Of a DNA stretch of 14,387 nucleotides, positions 6,853 through 12,956 are shown one piece after another. How positions within the stretch are numbered: the stretch's first letter is position 1; every line of letters begins with the position of its first letter. The position numbers and the translations under genes are program-made. The notes under the pieces were generated by a model, which made no database searches, was not told the origin of the DNA, and saw only the letters and a program-made list of their open reading frames with translations. The stretch is from NCBI GenBank assembly GCA_036495445.1, contig DASXMX010000610.1, positions 1 to 14,387 of the forward strand. The letters run 5' to 3'. Origin of the DNA: DASXMX01 sp036495445. GTDB taxonomy: Bacteria; Planctomycetota; Phycisphaerae; Tepidisphaerales; Tepidisphaeraceae.

Positions 6853-7622
6853 CCGCACTCATCACCGGGGCTTCCGTCGGGATCGGGTACGAGCTGGCCA
6901 GGGTCTTCGCCGAAAACGGCTACGACCTGGTGCTGGTTGCCCGCGACCGCGAGAAGCTGGAGCGCGTCGCGGCCGAATGTCAGTCTGCGGGGAAAGTCCA
7001 CGCCCGCGTGCTGGCTAAGGATTTGTCCGTCCCCGAGGCGCCGCGGGAGATCTTCGACGAATTGATGCGCGACGGCGTGGTGGTTGACGTGCTGGTGAAC
7101 AACGCGGGGTTCGGCACGCACGGGCGGTTCGCCGACATCGAGCTCGATGCGGACGTGCGACTGCTGCAGGTGAACATCGTCGCCCTGACCGCACTGACGA
7201 AACTGTTCCTCCGCGAGATGGTCGCGCGGCGCAACGGCCGGATCCTGAACGTCGCCTCGACGGCGGCATTTCAGCCCGGGCCGCTGATGGCGACCTATTA
7301 CGCCTCGAAGGCATACGTTCTGCACTTCACCGAGGCAGTCGCGCAGGAAGTCGGCGCCCAAGGCGTGACGGTCAGCGCGCTCTGCCCCGGGCCGACGCAG
7401 ACCGAATTCACGAGGCGCGCTGGCATCCAGGGCGCCCGTCTCTTCAAAGGGAGGGGGATCATGGATGCCCGCACCGTCGCCCGCGCGGGGTTCGATGGCC
7501 TCATGGCCGGCAAGCGGATCATCGTCCCCGGGTTCACGAACAAATTCACCTCGAAGACCGCCCGGTTCGCTCCACGCCGGCTTGCGACATTCCTCGCGGG
7601 AAAGCTCAACGAGGTGCACTGA
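6849..7622 (+). CDS. Short-chain dehydrogenase/reductase (SDR)
   Basis: A 257-residue classical SDR with a Rossmann fold. The cofactor motif TGASVGIG is at 6-13, NNAG at 84-87, and the catalytic tetrad is complete: N109, S137, Y150 and K154 (YYASK). The PG motif after the active site (CPGPTQTEF) is also present. An Arg after the second strand (VARDREKL) favours NADP(H) over NAD(H). It resembles the DltE/YqjQ-type group of oxidoreductases acting on small or lipid-like carbonyl or hydroxyl substrates, but the substrate cannot be read from sequence. The start ATG overlaps the ATPase stop (ATGA), with AAGGA at 6832-6836 upstream, so translation is probably coupled. The globin gene follows after seven bases. 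Confidence 0.9.
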   Translation: MTALITGASVGIGYELARVFAENGYDLVLVARDREKLERVAAECQSAGKVHARVLAKDLSVPEAPREIFDELMRDGVVVDVLVNNAGFGTHGRFADIELDADVRLLQVNIVALTALTKLFLREMVARRNGRILNVASTAAFQPGPLMATYYASKAYVLHFTEAVAQEVGAQGVTVSALCPGPTQTEFTRRAGIQGARLFKGRGIMDARTVARAGFDGLMAGKRIIVPGFTNKFTSKTARFAPRRLATFLAGKLNEVH

Positions 7623-7629
7623 AGGTTCG

Positions 7630-8022
7630 ATGTCATCCATGGATCTGCTCGACACCCAGCTCTATTCACTGATCGGCGAAGACGGCTTCACCCGCCTGGT
7701 GGCGGCGTTTTACCGCCGCGTGCCGACGGACGACGTCCTCGGCCCGCTCTATCCGAAACAGGATATGAGGGGGGCCCAGGAACGGCTTCGGTCGTTTCTC
7801 ATCATGCGGTTTGGCGGGCCGCAGCGTTACGTGGAAAAACGCGGCCACCCGCGGCTGCGCATGCGGCACGCGCCGTTCCCAGTCACCCAGGCGGCCCGTG
7901 ACCGGTGGATCGAGTTGATGGAAGCGGCGCTCGCGGAGACGAAGCTGCCGCCGCAGGCGGAATCCATGCTCCGCAGCTTCTTTCATGAGGCCGGGACGTT
8001 TCTGATCAACCGGCCGGGATGA
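7630..8022 (+). CDS. Truncated hemoglobin, group II (trHbO-like)
   Basis: A 130-residue 2-on-2 globin. The segment GGPQRYVEKRGHPRLRMRH is characteristic, with H80 as the proximal (F8) heme ligand. Y28 fits position B10 and W93 fits position G8, the hallmark of group II. Such proteins bind O2, NO or related ligands, and many take part in redox or nitrosative-stress chemistry; the specific role is not visible here. ATG 7630 follows GAAGG (7621-7625) closely; ATG 7639 is a possible alternative. The seven-base gap from the SDR stop argues for co-transcription with the ATPase and SDR genes. Confidence 0.92.
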   Translation: MSSMDLLDTQLYSLIGEDGFTRLVAAFYRRVPTDDVLGPLYPKQDMRGAQERLRSFLIMRFGGPQRYVEKRGHPRLRMRHAPFPVTQAARDRWIELMEAALAETKLPPQAESMLRSFFHEAGTFLINRPG

Positions 8023-8034
8023 GCTCAATTACGA

Positions 8035-8430
8035 TCAGGGCCCGACACGCCCATCCGATTTCGCGTGGCGTGCGAGGGTTTGGATCAACAGGTCGGGGTC
8101 GAAGGGCTTGGTGAGGTATTCCGTAGCGCCGCACTGGCGGCCATGTTCGCGGGAGTCGGCGGAGTCGAGGGCGGTGAGAATGATGACTGGCACCCGGCAG
8201 GCGGGGCCGTCCGCCCGAAGGCGGGTGCAGACCTCGAACCCACTGATGTCCGGCAGCATCAGGTCGAGCACCACGGCGGCGGGCGCGCGCTGGCCCACCT
8301 GGGCCAACGCCGTGGCGCCGTCCGGCGCGCTGCGGTAGGCGAATCCGGCCAGCGCCAGGTAAGCCCCAACGAGTTCATTCAGTTCCCGGTCGTCCTCGAC
8401 GACCAGCACCTCGGGGCACTCGGTTTTCAT
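8035..8430 (-). CDS. Stand-alone CheY-like response regulator receiver
   Basis: A 131-residue single receiver domain with no output domain. The acidic pocket is E12/D13/D14 (VVEDDREL), the phosphoacceptor is D56 (VVLDLMLPD), the switch Thr is T86 (IILTALDS) and the conserved lysine is K108 (EYLTKPF). It probably acts by protein-protein interaction after phosphorylation by an unlinked histidine kinase, since none is encoded here. GGAG six bases before the ATG supplies a ribosome-binding site. The gene converges on the globin gene with only 12 bases between stops, and is divergent from the 159-residue unknown gene. Confidence 0.92.
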   Translation of the reverse strand: MKTECPEVLVVEDDRELNELVGAYLALAGFAYRSAPDGATALAQVGQRAPAAVVLDLMLPDISGFEVCTRLRADGPACRVPVIILTALDSADSREHGRQCGATEYLTKPFDPDLLIQTLARHAKSDGRVGP

Positions 8431-8453
8431 GCACGTCTCCGAAAGCCAAGCTT

Positions 8454-8461
8454 GTTATAAT
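8454..8461. promoter_or_regulatory. Overlapping divergent -10 elements
   Basis: The sequence GTTATAAT carries a perfect TATAAT on the plus strand (8456-8461), 37 bases before ATG 8499, and TATAAC on the minus strand (8459-8454), 23 bases before the response regulator ATG. The minus strand also has GTGACC, a 4/6 match to -35, after a 17-base spacer (8482-8477). The plus-strand -35 is weak. Both genes could share one control region. Confidence 0.45.
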
Positions 8462-8498
8462 CTCCTGCGTTCCCGCGGTCACGCCCCCTTCTCAACGT

Positions 8499-8978
8499 AT
8501 GGCTTTGGCAACACCCAATCCGGCCCTGGTCTGGAAGGCGATCGAGATCTACCTGTCGCAAGCCTACGAGCGGCCGCCGTCGCCCACGGTTCGACAGCGA
8601 CTCGATCTGCTCCGTGCCACGCCCGGGGAGTCGTTCTTCGCCTGCACGGCTTTTGAGGCGACGCCGAAAGAGGATCCTACGCGTCTGGATCTGCGATTGG
8701 GCAATCGGGTCTACCCTCACATGAAGATGGTGATCGAACGCGCGCCCGACGGGCGGCGGTGCCTGTTCCGGGCTGACACGCACGACCGTCACATCCAGCC
8801 CGCGCCCGGCTCGCGCGAGTACGAGGCGTTCCGTCAGTTAATGGAGCAGAATCAGTCGATCGCCAGTCGAATCGAAGCGATGTGGGAGAGTCAGGGGGTG
8901 CCGACGTTCAAGAGCTACCTGCGCGAAGACCTGGAGCGCCGCCGGCGCGAGGCGCCAGGGGCGCCACCCGACGGATGA
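8499..8978 (+). CDS. Conserved-looking hypothetical protein
   Basis: A 159-residue soluble protein that I do not assign to a named family. The central part reads RLGNRVYPHMKMVIERAPD (66-84) and then FRADTHDRHI (90-99), rich in His, Asp and Arg. The C-terminal half is predicted helical (EYEAFRQLMEQNQSIASRIE) and ends SYLREDLERRRREAP. The composition and block structure suggest a real conserved protein, and the HMK and THDRH positions could be metal or ligand contacts, but no catalytic motif is clear. It has no signal peptide or membrane segment. It is divergent from the response regulator across a shared -10 region. No Shine-Dalgarno sequence precedes ATG 8499. Confidence 0.75.
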   Translation: MALATPNPALVWKAIEIYLSQAYERPPSPTVRQRLDLLRATPGESFFACTAFEATPKEDPTRLDLRLGNRVYPHMKMVIERAPDGRRCLFRADTHDRHIQPAPGSREYEAFRQLMEQNQSIASRIEAMWESQGVPTFKSYLREDLERRRREAPGAPPDG

Positions 8979-9351
8979 ACGATACCCGTCGCGGCGTGCC
9001 CGCGTCACGGTGACGCCGCCGACGCGCTTGCCCCTTCGCGGTTCGCGCGCAACTCCTTACAACTCGCGACTTCGCTTGCGAGAATGGGTTGTTAGTTCGC
9101 CGTGGCGCGCCACTTGCAGAACAACTCCCCTGCGCGAACGGGCTGTCGCGATCAATCGTTCAGGAGGAACGTCGAAGAGAGCGAATTGATTCGCAATGGT
9201 GGCCCGTGCGCGAACGCCGCCCGGCTCCACGCCGGCGCGTGCGAGGCTGTGTTCTAAGGGACTTTACCTTCGGTCAGGGACGACGGCCGAGACAATGGCG
9301 CGATCGTCCTCCATTCTCCCGGGTCGGCGGCGCTCTGCGCGCGGCGAGCCG
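8979..9351. other. Palindrome-rich intergenic region before the NHEJ genes
   Basis: No convincing gene is seen in these 373 bases. They hold a hairpin GCGTCAC-g-GTGACGC (9002-9016), a hairpin with CTCGC/GCGAG ends (9063-9082) inside a weak outer ACAAC/GTTGT pairing, a perfect 12-base palindrome GTGGCGCGCCAC (9102-9113), an AGGAGG (9162-9167) without a well-placed start, and GCGAAT-tg-ATTCGC (9181-9194). An open frame from ATG 9196 leads into the ligase, but its translation is Arg/Ser/Pro-rich and unlike protein. Some of these palindromes may be operators, terminators or eroded repeats. Confidence 0.5.
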
Positions 9352-10335
9352 ATGCCCGTCCGCATCGATCCGATGCTGGCCGTCCTCGGGCAACTCCCCC
9401 GCAATCCCGACGACTACGCGTTCGAATACAAGTGGGATGGCGTCCGCGCCCTCGCGTTCTGGGACGGCAAGCGGCTCATGCTTCACAGCCGAAACCAACT
9501 CGACATCACCCGCCGCTATCCGGAATTGATGGAACTGGGCGAGGCGCTTGGAAAGGCTCCGACCATCCTGGATGGCGAGATCGTCGCGCTCGACGAGAAC
9601 GGCCGGCCGAGCTTCCCGCGACTGCAGCGCCGGATGCACGCCGAGGGAGCGGACAGGATCCACCGCCTCTCCAAGGAAGTGCCGGCGTGGTATGTCCTCT
9701 TCGACGTGCTCTGGGCGGACGGGCGATCAACGATGGATCTGCGGTACACCGAGCGTCGCCGGATCCTGGAAGAACTCACCGTGTCGGGGCCTTCGTGGCA
9801 GATCACGCCGGCACACGTCGGGCAAGGGGAGGCCATGCTCCGGGCCGCGGAAAGCAACCGGCTCGAAGGCGTCATCGCGAAACGCCTCGACAGCGTGTAC
9901 GAGCCGGGCCGACGCTCGCCCGCGTGGCTGAAGATCAAGGTCGTTTTCGGGCAGGAGTTCGTGATCGGCGGATGGGTTCCCGAGAAGGGGCTGCACCACG
10001 ATCGCGTCGGCACGCTGCTCGTGGGCTATTACGAGTGTCCCGCGAAGGGCAAGCCGGCGCGGCTGCGATATGCCGGCGGCGTCGGCACGGGCTACACCGC
10101 CGCGCTTCATTCGACGCTCACGCGGCAACTTGCCGCCCGGCGAACGGACACGAACCCGTTCGAAGGGCAGGTTCCAAAGAAGGATGCGATTTTCGTAAAG
10201 CCCGATCTGGTTGCAGAGGTGGAATACCGCCGCTGGCCGGCGGGAGGAATGATTCAGCAGGCGTCGTTCAAGGGATTGCGAACGGACAAGGAGGCGAGAG
10301 AAGTCGTCAAAGAAGGGCAAGGAGGCCTGCCGTAG
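9352..10335 (+). CDS. ligD: ATP-dependent DNA ligase, stand-alone LigD-type ligase domain
   Basis: A 327-residue ATP-dependent ligase matching the ligase module of LigD, which seals double-strand breaks together with Ku. The adenylation motif I KWDG begins at nucleophile K27 (EYKWDGVRA). DGE is at 74-76 (LDGEIVALDENGRPSF), motif III includes FDVLW (117-121), motif IV is EGVIAK (172-177) and motif V includes WLKIK (K194, K196). The OB-fold follows, with FVIGGWVPEKG and RVGTLLVGYYE, and the C-terminus SFKGLRTDK is typical. Neither a polymerase nor a phosphoesterase domain is attached. I start at ATG 9352 (MPVRIDPMLA) because the upstream in-frame extension (to 9196) looks noncoding; no strong ribosome-binding site marks either start. 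Ku follows 41 bases downstream. Confidence 0.9.
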   Translation: MPVRIDPMLAVLGQLPRNPDDYAFEYKWDGVRALAFWDGKRLMLHSRNQLDITRRYPELMELGEALGKAPTILDGEIVALDENGRPSFPRLQRRMHAEGADRIHRLSKEVPAWYVLFDVLWADGRSTMDLRYTERRRILEELTVSGPSWQITPAHVGQGEAMLRAAESNRLEGVIAKRLDSVYEPGRRSPAWLKIKVVFGQEFVIGGWVPEKGLHHDRVGTLLVGYYECPAKGKPARLRYAGGVGTGYTAALHSTLTRQLAARRTDTNPFEGQVPKKDAIFVKPDLVAEVEYRRWPAGGMIQQASFKGLRTDKEAREVVKEGQGGLP

Positions 10336-10338
10336 CAG

Positions 10339-10359
10339 GGGCGAACCTTGTGTTCGCCC
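10339..10359 (+). terminator. Hairpin between ligase and Ku genes
   Basis: GGGCGAAC-cttgt-GTTCGCCC forms an 8-base-pair stem followed by TCTTTT, resembling an intrinsic terminator or attenuator for the ligase transcript. It also resembles a short dispersed repeat (translations such as RANTRFAP). Only 17 bases separate it from the Ku start, so it could reduce Ku expression from upstream transcripts. Confidence 0.4.
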
Positions 10360-10376
10360 TCTTTTGAGGCAGGACC

Positions 10377-11231
10377 ATGGCAGCATCAAGACCCATTTGG
10401 ACCGGCACGATCACCTTCGGCCTGGTCAACATCCCCGTGAAACTCCACACCGCCGTGCGCGAGCAGCGGATCGCCTTCCACATGCTGCACGACCAGGACA
10501 ACGTCCGCCTGCGGCGGAAGATGATCTGCCCGGCCGACAACAAGGAGATCCACCCCGAGCACATCGTCCGCGGGTACGAGATCCACAATGACCAGTACGT
10601 GATCGTCTCGCCCGAAGACCTCGAGCGGTGCGGCCCCAAATCGACGAAGACGATCGAGATCACCGACTTCGTCAATCTGGCCGACATTGACCCGGTCTAC
10701 TACGACCGGCCGTACTACGTCGTGCCGCAGGCAGCGGCGGGGAAGCCGTACCGACTGCTGCTCGATGCAATGACCCGAAGCAAGAAGGTCGGCATCTCCA
10801 AGCTCGTCATGCACGATAAGGAATACCTGGCCGCCCTGCGGCCGGTGGAGAACGTGATCTGCCTCCACACGATGCACTTCGGGAACGAGGTGGTCTCGGC
10901 CGACACGCTGGACGCCCTGCCCGGCGAGCAGAAGGTGGCGGACCGGGAGCTCAAAGTAGCCGAGCAACTGATCGACTCGCTCGCGACCTCGTTCAACCCC
11001 GACAAATACCACGACGAATACCGTGATTGTGTCGTGGCGATGCTGGAGAAGAAGGCGCAGGGCCAGCAGATCGTCCGCCAGCCGCAGGTCTCGCCCAAGC
11101 CGGTCAAGGCCGGTGATCTGATGGCGGCTCTGGAAGCGAGCCTCGCGGAAGCCAAATCGCAGGCTCGAGGCAGCACCCGTGGCACGGCAACTGCCCACCA
11201 CCATCACGCCCGCAGGAGGAAATCGGCATGA
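10377..11231 (+). CDS. ku: Bacterial Ku protein (NHEJ DNA-end binding)
   Basis: A 284-residue bacterial Ku, which forms a homodimeric ring on double-strand DNA ends and recruits LigD activities. The N-terminus IWTGTITFGLVNIPVKLHTA is diagnostic. Further Ku-like blocks are IVRGYEIHNDQYVIVSPEDL, TIEITDFVNLADIDPVYYD, YRLLLDAMTRSKKVGISK and LHTMHFGNEV. The C-terminal 35 residues, after KPVKAGDLMAALEASLAEA, are basic and contain a natural HHHH followed by ARRRK, comparable in position to the basic tails of bacterial Ku proteins that aid DNA binding. GAGGCAGG precedes ATG 10377. The stop overlaps the polymerase gene start by four bases (ATGA), so the two are probably translationally coupled. Confidence 0.96.
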   Translation: MAASRPIWTGTITFGLVNIPVKLHTAVREQRIAFHMLHDQDNVRLRRKMICPADNKEIHPEHIVRGYEIHNDQYVIVSPEDLERCGPKSTKTIEITDFVNLADIDPVYYDRPYYVVPQAAAGKPYRLLLDAMTRSKKVGISKLVMHDKEYLAALRPVENVICLHTMHFGNEVVSADTLDALPGEQKVADRELKVAEQLIDSLATSFNPDKYHDEYRDCVVAMLEKKAQGQQIVRQPQVSPKPVKAGDLMAALEASLAEAKSQARGSTRGTATAHHHHARRRKSA

Positions 11232-12238
11232 GGACAACGACGTCGCGCACAACATCCGGGAGGGCGAGGCTCCTGCCGAGCCGAGTTTCCCGAGCGCGCC
11301 CCGGCTCGGCGGGAGCCTCGCCCTCCCGGACGGCAGGCAACCGCGAGACACTTGACGTCGGCGGCAAGCACGTCGAATTCTCCAACCTCGACAAGGTGCT
11401 CTATCCCGCCACCGGCTTCACCAAGGGGCAGGTGATCGACTACTACCTTCGGATCGCCCCCGTCCTCCTGCCGCACCTGCGCGGCGGGCCGCTCACGCTC
11501 AAGCGATACCCCAACGGCGTCGATGAGCCCTTCTTTTACGAGAAACGCTGCCCCGTCCACCGCCCGAAATGGGTCACGACGGGAAAGGTCTGGAGCGAGG
11601 GGAACAACGACTACATCAACTATTGCCTCGTCGAGGACCGCGCCACGCTCGCCTGGCTGGCGAACATCGCCTGCCTGGAGATGCACACGCTGCTGAGCAA
11701 GATCCCGGACGTCGGCACGCCGACGTCGATGGTCTTCGACCTCGACCCCGGCCCGCCCGCCGACATCCTGGACAGCATTCGCGTCGGCCTGCGGATGCGC
11801 GACGTGCTGGCCAAGCTCGGCCTTCAAAGCTTCGCCAAGACCAGCGGCTCCAAAGGGCTGCACCTGTGGGTGCCACTGAACACGCCGACCTCGTTCGACC
11901 GCACCAAGCAGTTCGCCCACGCGATGGCCCTCATGTTCGAGCGCGAAAACCCGGGCGAAGTCGTCTCGCTGATGAAGAAGGACCTGCGCAAGGGAAAGGT
12001 CTTCGTCGACTGGAGCCAGAACGACGAGCACAAGACCACGGCTTGCGTCTACACGCTGCGGGCCCGGACGGAGCCGACGGTCTCCTGCCCGGTCACGTGG
12101 GACGAGCTTGAGCGCGTGCTGGCCAAACGAGCCCCCGACCGGCTGAAGTTCTGCACCGACGATGTCCTCAAGCGAGTCGAGAAGCATGGGGACCTATTCG
12201 CGCCCGTGCTGAAGCTGAAGCAGCGGTTGCCGAGTTAG
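11228..12238 (+). CDS. ligD: LigD-type DNA polymerase/primase (archaeo-eukaryotic primase superfamily), stand-alone
   Basis: A 336-residue NHEJ polymerase domain that fills or extends break ends with ribonucleotides or deoxyribonucleotides. The conserved block starts near residue 39 (LDVGGKHVEFSNLDKVLYP). Catalytic motif I is FDLDPGP with D171 and D173, motif II is SGSKGLH (206-212) and motif III is VDWSQN with D261. EKRCP, VEDRATLAWLANIACLEMH and RARTEPTVSCPVTWDEL also fit the family. The start ATG overlaps the Ku stop and has AGGAGG (11214-11219) eight bases upstream, the strongest ribosome-binding site noted in the window. Residues about 10-35 are encoded by an inverted repeat and are low-complexity Arg/Ser/Pro/Ala. 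No alternative in-frame start occurs between that repeat and the conserved block. Confidence 0.93.
   Translation: MRTTTSRTTSGRARLLPSRVSRARPGSAGASPSRTAGNRETLDVGGKHVEFSNLDKVLYPATGFTKGQVIDYYLRIAPVLLPHLRGGPLTLKRYPNGVDEPFFYEKRCPVHRPKWVTTGKVWSEGNNDYINYCLVEDRATLAWLANIACLEMHTLLSKIPDVGTPTSMVFDLDPGPPADILDSIRVGLRMRDVLAKLGLQSFAKTSGSKGLHLWVPLNTPTSFDRTKQFAHAMALMFERENPGEVVSLMKKDLRKGKVFVDWSQNDEHKTTACVYTLRARTEPTVSCPVTWDELERVLAKRAPDRLKFCTDDVLKRVEKHGDLFAPVLKLKQRLPS
11255..11330. repeat. REP-like inverted repeat within the ligD polymerase reading frame
   Basis: The arms 11255-11283 and 11302-11330 are reverse complements over 29 bases with one mismatch, around an 18-base centre. The element is 76 bases long. 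It lies entirely inside the 5' end of the polymerase gene and is read through without a stop. Its minus-strand translation contains EGEAPAEP, which I recognise as typical of a dispersed planctomycete repeat. It differs in sequence from the other long inverted repeats here but matches the 2219-2310 element in arm length. Confidence 0.85.
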
Positions 12239-12260
12239 TCGCCGGCCAAACGGGGCTGCC

Positions 12261-12358
12261 CCGTGACACGGGTTTTCAACCCGTGCCGAGGACGCCAGGC
12301 ACGGCGAATGTCATGTCAGTCGAACGCCGCTCGCACGGGTTGGAAACCCGTGTCACGG
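12261..12358. repeat. REP-like inverted repeat upstream of the ECF sigma gene
   Basis: The arms 12261-12285 and 12334-12358 are reverse complements over 25 bases with one mismatch, around a 48-base centre. Each arm contains its own hairpin: CACGGGTT-ttc-AACCCGTG on the left and CACGGGTT-gga-AACCCGTG on the right. It occupies most of the 211-base gap between the ligD polymerase gene and the sigma factor gene and could terminate readthrough. Translations such as TGWKPV and GLETRVT look like another dispersed planctomycete family. Confidence 0.82.
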
Positions 12359-12449
12359 AATGGGGTCTCAGAAAAAATCCACGCCCGCGTGATGGTTTGC
12401 CATCTCGGGCGACTTCTCCAATGCTGGCGGATAACTGGAGCATCCGAGC

Positions 12450-12953
12450 GTGGAGGATTGGGCAGCCATCGTAGCGCGGGACGGGCCGGCGGCGTGGCGG
12501 ACGGCGTGCCGCGTGCTGGGCAACCGCGACGACGCGGCCGAGTGCGTCCAGGACGCGTTCGCCGCGGCCGTCGAGATCAGCCGCACGCAGCCGGTCCGAA
12601 ACTGGCGGGCGTTGCTCGTCCGGTTGACCACGACGCGCGCGATCGATCGCCTGCGCCGACGCATGCGGCGCGACCCGCGGCCCACCGAGCACACTCACGA
12701 GGAGGCCGCCGACCCGTCGCCCGATCCGGCCCATGTGGCGGAGGATCGCGATCTGGTCGCGCGGCTGCGCGAGTTGCTCCCAACCTTGCCGGGCGATCAG
12801 GCCGAGGCATTGATCCTTCATGCGGTCGAGGAATGGACGTACGAGCAGATCGGCCGCGAGCTGTCGCTATCGCCGAGCGCGGTGGGCATGTTGCTCGTGC
12901 GGGCGCGCCAGCGGCTGAGACAATCGTTGGCCGGCGACGCCCGTCGGAGGTGA
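12450..12953 (+). CDS. ECF-type RNA polymerase sigma factor
   Basis: A 167-residue extracytoplasmic-function sigma factor with sigma region 2 (about 10-72, with GNRDDAAECVQDAFAAAVE and NWRALLVRLTTTRAIDRLRR) and region 4 (about 105-160, with LPGDQAEALILHAVEEWT, YEQIGRELSLSPSAVGMLL and RARQRLRQSL). Regions 1.1 and 3 are missing, as expected. It directs RNA polymerase to a specific promoter set, usually under control of a partner membrane protein. The start is GTG 12450, with GGAG (12437-12440) nine bases upstream. The stop is followed after three bases by the GTG of the membrane protein gene, so the two are coupled. Binding targets cannot be read here. Confidence 0.92.
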   Translation: MEDWAAIVARDGPAAWRTACRVLGNRDDAAECVQDAFAAAVEISRTQPVRNWRALLVRLTTTRAIDRLRRRMRRDPRPTEHTHEEAADPSPDPAHVAEDRDLVARLRELLPTLPGDQAEALILHAVEEWTYEQIGRELSLSPSAVGMLLVRARQRLRQSLAGDARRR

Positions 12954-12956
12954 GCT

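Noticed and set aside
9196..9351. Earlier start for the ATP ligase
   Set aside because: The added 52 residues are Arg/Ser/Pro/Thr-rich and unlike ligase N-termini; kept only as a low-probability alternative.
11204..12187. Minus-strand frame of 327 codons opposite the LigD polymerase gene
   Set aside because: It is a shadow of a gene with intact catalytic motifs on the plus strand.
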